This document shows, one piece after another, positions 6,593-14,002 of a stretch of DNA of 18,465 bases. Each line of letters starts with the position of its first letter. The stretch's first letter is position 1. The notes under the pieces are model-generated. The model was not told where the DNA came from and searched no databases. It saw only the letters and a program-made list of their open reading frames with translations. The position numbers and the translations under genes are program-made. The stretch comes from an uncultured Roseburia sp. (GTDB lineage: Bacteria; Bacillota; Clostridia; Lachnospirales; Lachnospiraceae). The DNA lies in assembly GCA_947070915.1 (NCBI GenBank), contig CAMTDY010000035.1:1-18465 (forward strand). Reading direction: 5' to 3'.

Positions 6593-7218
6593 CACATCAC
6601 CCGTTCCTTTCTTATTGAACGTATTCTTTTGATCAGGTACATTCCGATACAGAGCACAACTCCTGCTGCAAACCCTCCCGCATGTGCATACTGGTCAACC
6701 TCCGGATACAGCATCCCATAATACAGGTTCAAGGCAACATACGCAGTAAAACGAAGTATCTCCCTGCGCAGATTATTTCTCCGGTTTATGATGAGTATCA
6801 CAATAAATGCCCCCATCACCCCATATACCGCACCAGAAGCGCCACAGGAAACGATCTGGGCATCCTGGTTCAGATGCGCAGTAACAGACACAAGTCCTGC
6901 GGTAATTCCCGAAATCATATAAATACCTGCGAACCACAGCCTGCCGACCGCATTTTCCATCACATGTCCAAATATCACCAGGGACACCATGTTAAAAAAC
7001 AGGTGCTCAATTCCAAAGTGAAGAAAAAAATGTGTGATCAGCCTGTAGTACTCGTGTTCTCCAAAAAAAGCCGGCGCATACATGCCCCCTGCCTCGATCA
7101 TATAATCTGGGTCCAAAGTGGAACCATTCCACTCTGTTATAAAAAACACGGCAACATTTATTACTGTGATCAGCACTGTGACCAGCGGAAGCCTTTTCAT
7201 TAAGGTGTTTTCTTCCAA
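6592..7218 (-). CDS. Rhomboid family intramembrane serine protease
   Basis: A 208-residue integral membrane protease with about six hydrophobic helices. The catalytic serine lies in GASGA (S128), the partner histidine in AHAGG (H179), and the oxyanion-side HLFFNM (72-77, N76) and the YYRLITHFFLH block are conserved. It cleaves transmembrane substrates within the membrane; the substrate is unknown. The frame extends to a TTG at 7251 with no ribosome site. The TTG at 7218 has GGGAGG (7227-7232) 8 nt upstream and is chosen; ATG 7200 is a further option. It is the first gene of an operon with the SCP2 fusion, HIT and murG genes, with a promoter at 7263-7291. TadE/TadG-like pilus proteins are encoded nearby, but no link is shown. 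Confidence 0.92.
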   Translation of the reverse strand: MEENTLMKRLPLVTVLITVINVAVFFITEWNGSTLDPDYMIEAGGMYAPAFFGEHEYYRLITHFFLHFGIEHLFFNMVSLVIFGHVMENAVGRLWFAGIYMISGITAGLVSVTAHLNQDAQIVSCGASGAVYGVMGAFIVILIINRRNNLRREILRFTAYVALNLYYGMLYPEVDQYAHAGGFAAGVVLCIGMYLIKRIRSIRKERVM

Positions 7219-7226
7219 ATCGTAAT

Positions 7227-7232
7227 CCTCCC
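7227..7232 (-). promoter_or_regulatory. Ribosome site deciding the TTG start of the rhomboid gene
   Basis: GGGAGG on the minus strand sits 8 nt before the TTG at 7218. The longer frame starting at 7251 has no such site. Confidence 0.65.
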
Positions 7233-7235
7233 GAC

Positions 7236-7264
7236 TTGTCTTCCCAATCAAAATATGTTAGTAT
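7236..7264 (+). promoter_or_regulatory. Candidate promoter for the ASKHA/RACo-like gene
   Basis: TTGTCT (7236-7241) and TAGTAT (7259-7264) are 17 bases apart on the plus strand. The -10 overlaps the -10 of the leftward promoter at 7263-7291 by two bases, so the two polymerases would compete. Confidence 0.5.
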
Positions 7265-7291
7265 TGTAGCATATTTTAGAGCAATAGTCCA
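7263..7291 (-). promoter_or_regulatory. Promoter for the rhomboid-SCP2-HIT-murG operon
   Basis: On the minus strand TGGACT (7286-7291) and TACAAT (7263-7268) are 17 bases apart, each one mismatch or two from consensus. The leader before the TTG at 7218 would be about 38 nt. Confidence 0.55.
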
Positions 7292-7317
7292 CAAGACTAT
7301 TCAGAAATGAGGAAAAG

Positions 7318-8745
7318 ATGAAAATTACCGTCCATGGGACACCGGAAAATACTAAATCCATACTGGATCTTCTGGAAGACCAGGGGATCTCCCTGCCATG
7401 TAACTGCCATGGAGCAAATTCCTGCGGAGGAAAACAGTATGACTTTCCCTGTGCCCTGGTTCCTCATGAAGACATCACGGTGACGGTTCATCCCAGAGAA
7501 TCTTTTGGCGGCCTGGCTCTATCCAGAGAACAAAACAAAAACCATCTTCCAGATACTCTCCTCATCGATCTTGGCACAACAACCGTAGCGATGGTGTATT
7601 ATAGTTCTTTACACAAAACCGTCTTTTATTCAGAAGTATTTCCCAATCCACAGCTTCCCTACGGAACTGACGTGATCAGCCGCATCAAATATGATACAGA
7701 CCCCGCTCACAAACATGAGCTGACACACATGATCTGTGAAGTACTTTCACAACACTATAATTCCTTCCTGGCCTCCCATAAAAATATATCCATCGAAACC
7801 TGCCTCATTGGTGGAAATACCACCATGATTCATCTTCTGCTGGGCCTCTCTCTGAAAGGCATGGCAGCAGCTCCCTTTAAGCCTTTGAACGTTTCTCCCG
7901 ATAAACTTAATTTTTGCCAGGGCAGCACTGAAATTCGGATTCTCCCGTGGCTCTCTGCTTTCATCGGCGGCGATATAATATCCGGTATGCTTTATCTGAA
8001 TTTTGGAAACCGCAAAGATACCTGTCTTTTAGTGGATCTTGGAACCAATGGAGAACTGGCGCTGGTATATGAGCAGAAGATTTATACGGCAGGAACCGCG
8101 GCCGGCCCCGCCTTTGAAGGCGGCGGGCTCTCCTGTGGCACTCCGGCAGTCCCCGGAGCAATATCCGATGTCAGTCTCAAAAGAACCCTGCCACAGACCC
8201 GGACCATCGGCAACAAACTTCCAACGGGAATCTGCGGAAGTGGTGCCGTCAGCATCCTGTCCCAGCTGCTCACCTGCCAGTACATGGATTCTTCCGGAAT
8301 ACTGACCAATAAATTCCCGGAGGACGGATTGATCCTCTCCCGGACGCCTTCCGGGCAGAAGATCCGTTTTACGAAACAGGATGTTCGTCAAATGCAGCTG
8401 GCGGTGGCTGCTATCGGCGCCGGTATCGATACATTGTGCCATTCCGCTGAGATTTCTGCAGATGATGTGGACCAGCTCTGTCTCGCCGGGGGACTGGGTT
8501 ACCACATAAACATTTCCAGGGCTGCTGCTTCCGGTATGTTTTCCAGTGTAGATACAACTCGTATTCACGGGGTGGGAAACAGTTGTCTTCTTGGTCTGGC
8601 TTCGATTGCCCGCAGACCAGACGACCTTTCGCGGCGCATAGAAAACCTTCGTAAAAATTCCCATGAAGTCATTCTGGCTGATAATGATTATTTTCAAAAA
8701 CAATTTATACGCCATATGACCTACGAATATAATTCCGCCTTATAA
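7318..8745 (+). CDS. RACo-type ASKHA protein with shortened ferredoxin domain (DUF4445 family)
   Basis: This 475-residue protein resembles reductive activators of corrinoid proteins, which use ATP to drive low-potential electron transfer. The ASKHA fold is clear: phosphate loop 1 DLGTTT (84-89), loop 2 DLGTNGE (240-246), GICGSG (304-309) and the adenosine loop AGGLG (390-394). The N-terminus (1-60) begins like a [2Fe-2S] ferredoxin (MKITVHG) and ends like one (PCALVPHEDITVTVHP). The middle is short, with cysteines at 28, 30, 36 and 45 only, where family members carry C-x5-C-x2-C and a distant fourth cysteine. K39 stands where the third cysteine is expected. Cluster type or even cluster binding is therefore uncertain. 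ATG 7318 has GAGGAAAAG upstream. No corrinoid protein or methyltransferase gene is nearby, so the partner is unknown. Confidence 0.85.
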   Translation: MKITVHGTPENTKSILDLLEDQGISLPCNCHGANSCGGKQYDFPCALVPHEDITVTVHPRESFGGLALSREQNKNHLPDTLLIDLGTTTVAMVYYSSLHKTVFYSEVFPNPQLPYGTDVISRIKYDTDPAHKHELTHMICEVLSQHYNSFLASHKNISIETCLIGGNTTMIHLLLGLSLKGMAAAPFKPLNVSPDKLNFCQGSTEIRILPWLSAFIGGDIISGMLYLNFGNRKDTCLLVDLGTNGELALVYEQKIYTAGTAAGPAFEGGGLSCGTPAVPGAISDVSLKRTLPQTRTIGNKLPTGICGSGAVSILSQLLTCQYMDSSGILTNKFPEDGLILSRTPSGQKIRFTKQDVRQMQLAVAAIGAGIDTLCHSAEISADDVDQLCLAGGLGYHINISRAAASGMFSSVDTTRIHGVGNSCLLGLASIARRPDDLSRRIENLRKNSHEVILADNDYFQKQFIRHMTYEYNSAL

Positions 8746-9977
8746 TATATGGAAGAAATACCGATCATATCCCCGTCTTTCAGTCGGCATCTCTCCCAGG
8801 GCACCAGCTGCCTTCCATTGACAAAGGTGCCGTTGGTAGATTCCTGATCGATCAAAAAAACTCCCTGGGCATCTGCCACAACTTTTACATGTACGCGGCT
8901 GACTTCCCCCTCTCCAATAATTTCATCTGCCTTTGTCACATCCTTGCCGATAAAAAAGGGACTTTTCCGTATTTTGATCTCCTGTCTGTGCCAATCCTGC
9001 GGGATCAGATTGACCATCCAGTTCCCCTCCTCCGTCTGCTCCAACATGATAGTTTCATCAGTACAGGTACTGACTAATTGTATCGTATTATCCTTTGTTT
9101 TTTTGTCAACTTCTCTCACTATTTTTCTTGTTTGGCCATGCCTCATTGACCCTTTTTTATGATAGCAGTATCCTGCTGCCAGAAGAACGACCAACAATAT
9201 GCTGCTACGTCTCAGATCAAGTCCTCCAGAAACCGGATCCTGTATCATTCCTGCCTGATACAAAATGATACCGATAACCGCTGACACCGCAGCAAAAGCA
9301 ACCCATTTTCCCCATGGCTGCTCTGGTTTCTGCCTGGAATTTTCTTCTCCCTGAAACGGCATCTGGGGAGGGCTATCATCCTCTGACTGCAGTACGTTCC
9401 GTTCCCTCCTGTCTTCACTCCTTTGCGGAACTGGCTTTTTTCTGTTCCCATCCAGAAAATCAGACAGCTTGTGCAGATCAAAATGCCTGTCCCTGCTTAT
9501 GCGGTGAAGCCCATAGACCAAAAATGCCAGTTCTTTGTCCTGATGATTCATTGTATCCATAAATTTTTCTAACAGTCTGGAAATACCTTCATTTACTTTT
9601 TTATCATATCCATCCAGATAGGGGATCCAGAGCTGCTGTTGTTTTTCGTCCCAGAACATAAAATCACACTGCATCAGCAGATTTTTCTCATCCAGAAAAT
9701 ACTCCTGACAACAGGTAAGTATCTGGACCAGCTGTTCCAGCAGACCGGTCAGTCCTATGACACTCATATCTCCTCTTTCAAAATATTCACTCAGGGTGAT
9801 CATATCCCTCACCCGGTACAAGTACCGCATCTCCTGATCCACATTGTGCAGTTCTGCACCCAGTATCCCATCCACAACATTATACCTAAGCATTTCACTC
9901 CCGAACCTGCCAATTTCCTTCCATTCATCAATCTGCAGGATTCGTCCCTCCAGCTCCTGAACCAATGCTGTTTTCAT
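8721..9977 (-). CDS. Membrane-anchored FHA domain protein (DUF6382-like N-terminus), last gene of the Tad operon
   Basis: The protein has 418 residues. The N-terminal 175 residues look like the DUF6382 domain that often precedes FHA domains in clostridia. A polar, proline-rich linker (about 180-222) leads to two hydrophobic helices (about 225-242 and 257-272), then a C-terminal FHA domain (about 335-413). Key FHA residues are visible: FFIGK (341-345), SRVH (360-363) and STNGTFVNG (380-388), which bind phosphothreonine peptides. Two helices put both soluble domains on the same, presumably cytoplasmic, side. The start at 9977 has GGGGAGG within the end of the preceding gene, 3 nt away. Position at the end of the pilus operon suggests that a Ser/Thr kinase controls or is sensed by the pilus machine. 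No kinase gene lies in this window. Confidence 0.88.
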   Translation of the reverse strand: MKTALVQELEGRILQIDEWKEIGRFGSEMLRYNVVDGILGAELHNVDQEMRYLYRVRDMITLSEYFERGDMSVIGLTGLLEQLVQILTCCQEYFLDEKNLLMQCDFMFWDEKQQQLWIPYLDGYDKKVNEGISRLLEKFMDTMNHQDKELAFLVYGLHRISRDRHFDLHKLSDFLDGNRKKPVPQRSEDRRERNVLQSEDDSPPQMPFQGEENSRQKPEQPWGKWVAFAAVSAVIGIILYQAGMIQDPVSGGLDLRRSSILLVVLLAAGYCYHKKGSMRHGQTRKIVREVDKKTKDNTIQLVSTCTDETIMLEQTEEGNWMVNLIPQDWHRQEIKIRKSPFFIGKDVTKADEIIGEGEVSRVHVKVVADAQGVFLIDQESTNGTFVNGRQLVPWERCRLKDGDMIGISSIYYKAELYS

Positions 9978-9980
9978 ATC

Positions 9981-10406
9981 CTATTTCCTCCCCTTTATCA
10001 CTTCTGAATCCCATAAAACATTTGGCGCAGACAATCTTTCATGGGCTAGATCTATATTTTTCCCCTCCTGCCCCGTCAAAATTTCCTTTACAAAGGGAAA
10101 CTGGATGGTAAGCAGAAGGGAAATTTCCGCTTCTACTGAAACCAGTCCTTTTTTCACATGAATCCTTTCGACCTCAGATATTAGCAATTTTTCTGACAGA
10201 TACGCTTCCAGTCCTGCCCGCAGTTCTCTCTCTTCTACCTCTGCCCCATTTTCCAAGGCCATTTCAAGATAATGCTGTCCCAACGAATATACCGCTGTCC
10301 GGTCATGAACATACATGGATAGATAACAGATACTAAAAAGGATCCATATGGCGATGCTGAATATAAATGCCGCCTCTACAGTAAAAGATGCTTTTTTCCA
10401 CATCAT
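9981..10406 (-). CDS. TadE-like minor pseudopilin, second copy
   Basis: A 141-residue protein with the pseudopilin N-terminus: a short basic leader MMWKKA, then SFTVEAAFIFSIAIWIL. If the prepilin peptidase cuts after A6, the glutamate E11 is at +5, as in Tad pseudopilins. One membrane helix (about 11-31) is followed by an extracytoplasmic domain of about 100 residues without cysteines beyond the helix. In Tad systems TadE/TadF-type pseudopilins are needed for pilus assembly. The frame opens at 10427, but ATG 10406 overlaps the stop of the peptidase gene as ATGA and has GGGAG 8 nt upstream, so it is chosen. It is separated from the FHA gene by 3 nt. Confidence 0.8.
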   Translation of the reverse strand: MMWKKASFTVEAAFIFSIAIWILFSICYLSMYVHDRTAVYSLGQHYLEMALENGAEVEERELRAGLEAYLSEKLLISEVERIHVKKGLVSVEAEISLLLTIQFPFVKEILTGQEGKNIDLAHERLSAPNVLWDSEVIKGRK

Positions 10407-10843
10407 ATCCATATCTCCCATAAACATACTGTCCCAAAGCTAACACAGATAAATGGCACAAAGGGCATGGTATAACTTCTCTTCACCTGGCGGAACATCA
10501 TCAGCGCCCCTCCGGCAGCAGCAGACAGCACAAGGGAAGAGAATAATAAACATAAATTTTCCGAAAAAGAAAGTACCATTCCACACACCACCATCACAAA
10601 ACCATCGCCCATTCCAATCTTTCCACCTGTAAAATAACTTAGCAATAATACCAGCACTCCCGGTATAACTCCCAATACCAGTTCCAGCGAAATTCCTTCA
10701 TGGCAGAACTGAAAGATGCGAATTGCCGCCAGAACCCCGCCAGTTATCAGTGTTGCTCCAATATGTATCTCCTTACGTTTCACATCATAAACAGACATTG
10801 CCAGCAGATATAAGAACAAAATACTGTATATGCATATCTTCAT
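10403..10843 (-). CDS. Prepilin peptidase, A24 family (CpaA/TadV-like)
   Basis: A 146-residue polytopic membrane aspartyl protease. The two catalytic aspartates are D20 in YDVKRKEI and D80 in the GMGD motif (77-80). It lacks the N-terminal methylase domain of PilD, so it is of the short TadV/CpaA type. It cleaves leader peptides of Flp and pseudopilins on the cytoplasmic side of the membrane. ATG 10843 has AAAGGAGAG upstream. Its stop overlaps the next tadE-like start, and it lies between two pseudopilin genes, which suggests it processes these. A second A24 gene begins the operon at the right edge. Confidence 0.9.
   Translation of the reverse strand: MKICIYSILFLYLLAMSVYDVKRKEIHIGATLITGGVLAAIRIFQFCHEGISLELVLGVIPGVLVLLLSYFTGGKIGMGDGFVMVVCGMVLSFSENLCLLFSSLVLSAAAGGALMMFRQVKRSYTMPFVPFICVSFGTVCLWEIWI
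10415..10419 (-). promoter_or_regulatory. Ribosome site deciding the start of the second tadE-like gene
   Basis: GGGAG on the minus strand lies 8 nt before ATG 10406, inside the end of the peptidase gene. It favours this start over the earlier ATGs at 10427, 10421 and 10412. Confidence 0.6.
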
Positions 10844-10908
10844 AATTGTGTTTCTCTCCTTTTTTAACTTTACTCAGTGACATAACTGAATTCTGTTTCA
10901 TCCCCGCA

Positions 10909-11649
10909 TCAACCCGAGGGTGCACATTTTGAACAGGGCAGTCTCCCGCCAGCTTCAGAGATTTTGATTTGACGGATATTGCGGGTAAGCTTTTGACAGC
11001 CTCTGCTACTGTGAAACCGGTTTCCAAAATTGCAGACAAATACTTCCTGTTCCTTCTGGAACACACCTCCGCCACATCGTTCACAGGCATAGTATTTCCC
11101 TCCATCCTCTCCCCTGAGATACTCCAGATCCCCATATTTCACCTGGGAAATACTGAGTTTTAAATAGGAACATTCCAATGTTTTGTGATACACCTTTCCC
11201 GTTTCCGTCACATAGACGGGAATATCCCCCTCCTGAACATCTCCCTCTGCTCTTGTGTTTACACCGGAAAACGTTCTCGTGTGAAATTTCTCTGTAAAAT
11301 GAAAGGGAAAACGATGCAAAATGGGAAAAGGAAGATTTATGTTGTAATCAGCCACCAGTTCAATATCTTTTGACTCCTCATGAAACTTGGATCGCAACAT
11401 GCTGACTGGAATGTCCTCCTGCATATACTGCTTCATCTTCACTGTCAGATACATGGGGGTCATCACAGCGCTTTTTCCGCTGACAGCATATTCCACCGAA
11501 ACTTCTCTTCCGGTTCTCACCAGTGCCCATTGAACCTCATCTTCAATTAAAAGCAGCCGGCATATGTAGATAATAGAAAGAACAGCAAAAATAAAGACTG
11601 GAAATACAAGAGATGCCTCAACTGTCAATGATCCTCTGTTTGACTTCAT
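10909..11649 (-). CDS. TadE-like pseudopilin with tandem His-Cys/CxxC C-terminal domain
   Basis: The protein has 246 residues. The leader MKSNRG is followed by SLTVEASLVFPVFIFAVLSII; cutting after G6 puts E11 at +5, as in Tad pseudopilins. One membrane helix (about 11-34) precedes the extracytoplasmic part. The C-terminal third has two similar units: VYVTETGKVYH with H155 and C160, then C189-x2-C192; and VFVCNFGNRFH with H213 and C218, then C239-x2-C242. The H-x4-C plus CxxC pattern suggests two metal-binding (probably zinc) or disulfide-stabilised modules, a pattern also seen at the ends of other secreted Firmicute proteins. The start is placed at ATG 11649, with AGGAGG (11661-11666) 11 nt upstream; TTG 11655 is an alternative. 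A 24-bp inverted repeat lies just upstream. Confidence 0.83.
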   Translation of the reverse strand: MKSNRGSLTVEASLVFPVFIFAVLSIIYICRLLLIEDEVQWALVRTGREVSVEYAVSGKSAVMTPMYLTVKMKQYMQEDIPVSMLRSKFHEESKDIELVADYNINLPFPILHRFPFHFTEKFHTRTFSGVNTRAEGDVQEGDIPVYVTETGKVYHKTLECSYLKLSISQVKYGDLEYLRGEDGGKYYACERCGGGVFQKEQEVFVCNFGNRFHSSRGCQKLTRNIRQIKISEAGGRLPCSKCAPSG

Positions 11650-11672
11650 TTCCAAATTTTCCTCCTTCTGGC

Positions 11673-11776
11673 TCAAGGCGGGAGAGGGTATTCTATGGTT
11701 GTATGATTGGCAATTTTCTCCCTGTCAGGATATGATAGTATTATTTTTTTAATAGAATACCCTCTCCCGCCTCGAT
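11673..11776. repeat. 24-bp inverted repeat with 56-nt spacer inside the pilus operon
   Basis: Arm 11673-11696 pairs with arm 11753-11776 with a single mismatch (the inner 20 bases, 11677-11696 and 11753-11772, are perfect). The arms contain GGCGGGAGAGGGTATTCTAT. The spacer is AT-rich with a T7-type run. Transcribed leftward, it would form a very stable hairpin between the stop of the DUF5702 gene and the ribosome site of the next gene. No T-run follows the 3' arm, so it is not a standard terminator. It could be an RNA processing or stability element, or a miniature inverted-repeat element; no target duplication was seen. Confidence 0.85.
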
Positions 11777-11788
11777 AAAATCCTGTTC

Positions 11789-13810
11789 TCATTTGCTGCC
11801 AGACAAAGCATTTTCTGGTAAATAACCTGCCGTAATCCCTGTTCCCGCCCCTGACCGCTCCAGTTTGCGATTTAAGACTTTCTGTATAAAAGGCAGGCGA
11901 AAAAACTTTGTTTTCATAGAGAAGGAACCCCGTACCTGGAAAGACGCCACACATTTCCCCAGGGAAAACCCCTTCACATAATTGTCCCGGATATTCCACT
12001 CCATAAGATCCATCATTCGCTGGCACGTAACCCTGCTTCCATTTCCAAGCAGAAATAACATCAGGTAATGTTCATAGTTAAAGCCATTTGTTCCGGCACG
12101 GGGAAGCTTTTTCACCCGATTCATGATATACTCCTTCCCCATAACAAATATATCTGTAAATTTTACAATCAGGTCCTTTTCCGTTTTTATAAGCGGAATC
12201 CGCTTCCCCTGAATAATGCCGGCTGTATCCACAAGGGCTTCAGACATTCCCCATAAAATGATAAATAATGTCTGGGTAAACCGGACTAACGGCTCCAGTC
12301 CGGTAAAACCCACTACAGCCAGTGCCGCCGCATACGCAGTCTCCCGCTTGGACGCAGAGGCAGACAAAATTCCTGTATTGATCACGGTACGCATGAGTAC
12401 CATCCGGTTGATAACCTGTTCCAGGTTTTCTTTATCACTTCCTCTTCCGCAGACAAGATACTCCCATTCATAATCCAGCCGTTTTTTCATATCTCCCACG
12501 GAGTGTATAGCGGTGGAAAAATACTTTTCCATATATTTAAGAAGCATAAAATCAGAAAGAGCAATCCGGGAGATATCTTTTACCGCTCCTTGAAAATCCA
12601 CATCTTCTTCATTGGCAAAATTCTGTACTGCCTTTGTATAATCACTGGATTCTTCCTGGCTGTCATAAAGCCTCCGATACTGATCCGGACATCCCGCTTT
12701 CTTTTTTGACAGCTTACTGGTATCTTTTACAACGAGCTTTGTCAGACCTCCGGAGATCATCTGACGGAAGTTTTCAAAGGGATTTTCTCCACCCCCTTCT
12801 TCATTGATCCCAGTATAATCAAACACGATTCCCGATGTATCATATGCTTTCCACAACCTTCCCAGGGAAGCTATATCCAGTTCAGCAACAGGCTTCTGCA
12901 GCAGTGTCTTCACATCTTCCAGCACCCTCTGATTAGAAGTCAGGATATTCAGTGCATTTGGTGATATTCCTAACGTCCCAGTCTTTTTTCCCAGCTCCTT
13001 CAGCAGCCCGATGGCTTCCGACGTCTTTTCCTGAACCTCTGATATCTTTTTCACAATCCCATCGCGGTCTTTACCGCTACCGACAATCGCTTTCATCTCA
13101 GGACTTACTTCCACTACATGTTCCCGTACCGCTTCCCACACGGAGGCTTCTGTAATTCCCAGGTTTTCTGCTCTTTTTTCGCCAGTACAGAACATTTTTA
13201 CAAAATAATTTTTTCCCTGCACCCTGCCTTCTGATACCGACACACCGTCGATCAGTTCCATAAGCGCTAATACTTTTGTGTCCAGTTCCGCTGCCTGTTT
13301 TTCTTCCTCTGCTTTCTGTTCCAGTCCGGCAGCAGAACTACCCAGCGATTCTGCCGAAGATACTCCCTCTTTGAACTTCCTGAATGCATCCGTCGCGATG
13401 CTTCTCTTCATATAAGAAGTGATCTGTTCTTTGAGCGCCCGACAGTCCTGGTCCCCGGCATAAGTCTTTCCCTCTACGGACAGATCTGTCAAAGCCAGGT
13501 CAAATAAATCCGTCCTCACGGGGAATATGCTTTCCGGTTCCAGCGTATCCGCCGCGTACTCCGCAATGCTTTTTTCAAAGGGTTTTCCCACATCTTCCAG
13601 AAAGAACAAATGATATTCCTGAAAGAACGGCAGGCTGTACTCCGTCAAAAGACTGTCGGCAGCAGATCTTAAGGTTCTCCTGCCGTGTACCTGACATACC
13701 TTCCCCCGGCTGACCTCAACCATCGTTCCCAGAAGTGCCAGGATCACTACAAGGGTCAGTGACAAAAACACGCTGACACCGGCTCCCCTGATTGAATTAC
13801 TTTTTTCCAT
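11789..13810 (-). CDS. DUF5702-type pilus-associated membrane/surface protein (TadG-like position)
   Basis: A 673-residue protein that resembles the DUF5702 family found in clostridial Tad loci; function is not established. A hydrophobic N-terminal segment (about 11-31, GVSVFLSLTLVVILALLGTM) ends in a short VEVSRGK. A long, largely helical extracytoplasmic region follows, with charged and coiled-coil-like stretches (about 150-185 and 255-280), and a more hydrophobic region near 490-535. Position between the Flp gene and tadE-like genes matches TadG-like proteins, which have an N-terminal helix and a large external domain. The frame opens at 13837, but ATG 13810 has GGGGAG 8 nt upstream and is chosen; it overlaps the Flp gene by 14 bp in another frame. 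Confidence 0.78.
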   Translation of the reverse strand: MEKSNSIRGAGVSVFLSLTLVVILALLGTMVEVSRGKVCQVHGRRTLRSAADSLLTEYSLPFFQEYHLFFLEDVGKPFEKSIAEYAADTLEPESIFPVRTDLFDLALTDLSVEGKTYAGDQDCRALKEQITSYMKRSIATDAFRKFKEGVSSAESLGSSAAGLEQKAEEEKQAAELDTKVLALMELIDGVSVSEGRVQGKNYFVKMFCTGEKRAENLGITEASVWEAVREHVVEVSPEMKAIVGSGKDRDGIVKKISEVQEKTSEAIGLLKELGKKTGTLGISPNALNILTSNQRVLEDVKTLLQKPVAELDIASLGRLWKAYDTSGIVFDYTGINEEGGGENPFENFRQMISGGLTKLVVKDTSKLSKKKAGCPDQYRRLYDSQEESSDYTKAVQNFANEEDVDFQGAVKDISRIALSDFMLLKYMEKYFSTAIHSVGDMKKRLDYEWEYLVCGRGSDKENLEQVINRMVLMRTVINTGILSASASKRETAYAAALAVVGFTGLEPLVRFTQTLFIILWGMSEALVDTAGIIQGKRIPLIKTEKDLIVKFTDIFVMGKEYIMNRVKKLPRAGTNGFNYEHYLMLFLLGNGSRVTCQRMMDLMEWNIRDNYVKGFSLGKCVASFQVRGSFSMKTKFFRLPFIQKVLNRKLERSGAGTGITAGYLPENALSGSK

Positions 13811-13979
13811 TGATAATGCTCCCCGAATCCTTCTCAAATGTCTTGAACGCCTTGTCCACCACTGCCGTAATCTTATCTTTAAACAACAGTACCAGAGCGA
13901 TCAATACCACAAGGATCAATATGATCTCCACTACGCCAATCCCATCTTCTTCTTTCCAAAACTCTATGAACCATTTCAT
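13797..13979 (-). CDS. flp: Flp-type pilin (major Tad pilin)
   Basis: A 60-residue prepilin with a 13-residue leader MKWFIEFWKEEDG and a mature start IGVVEIILILVVLIALVLLF. Cleavage after G13 places the glutamate at +5, the hallmark of type IV-like pilins. The mature form is about 47 residues, one long hydrophobic helix and a charged tail (KDKITAVVDKAFKTFEK), as in Flp pilins that polymerise into thin fibres. ATG 13979 has an excellent AAGGAGG 8 nt upstream, the strongest ribosome site in the operon, which fits the need for many subunits. It lies 23 nt after tadC and overlaps the DUF5702 gene. It is the only Flp pilin gene in the window. Confidence 0.92.
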   Translation of the reverse strand: MKWFIEFWKEEDGIGVVEIILILVVLIALVLLFKDKITAVVDKAFKTFEKDSGSIINGKK

Positions 13980-14002
13980 AACTCGTTCCTCCTTATCACT
14001 CT

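Noticed and set aside
8029..8715. 228-codon minus-strand frame inside the RACo-like gene
   Set aside because: It is antisense to clear ASKHA motifs and has no recognisable domain.
11673..11776. The inverted repeat as an ordinary rho-independent terminator
   Set aside because: No T-run follows the 3' arm on either strand and the loop is 56 nt, so it does not fit.
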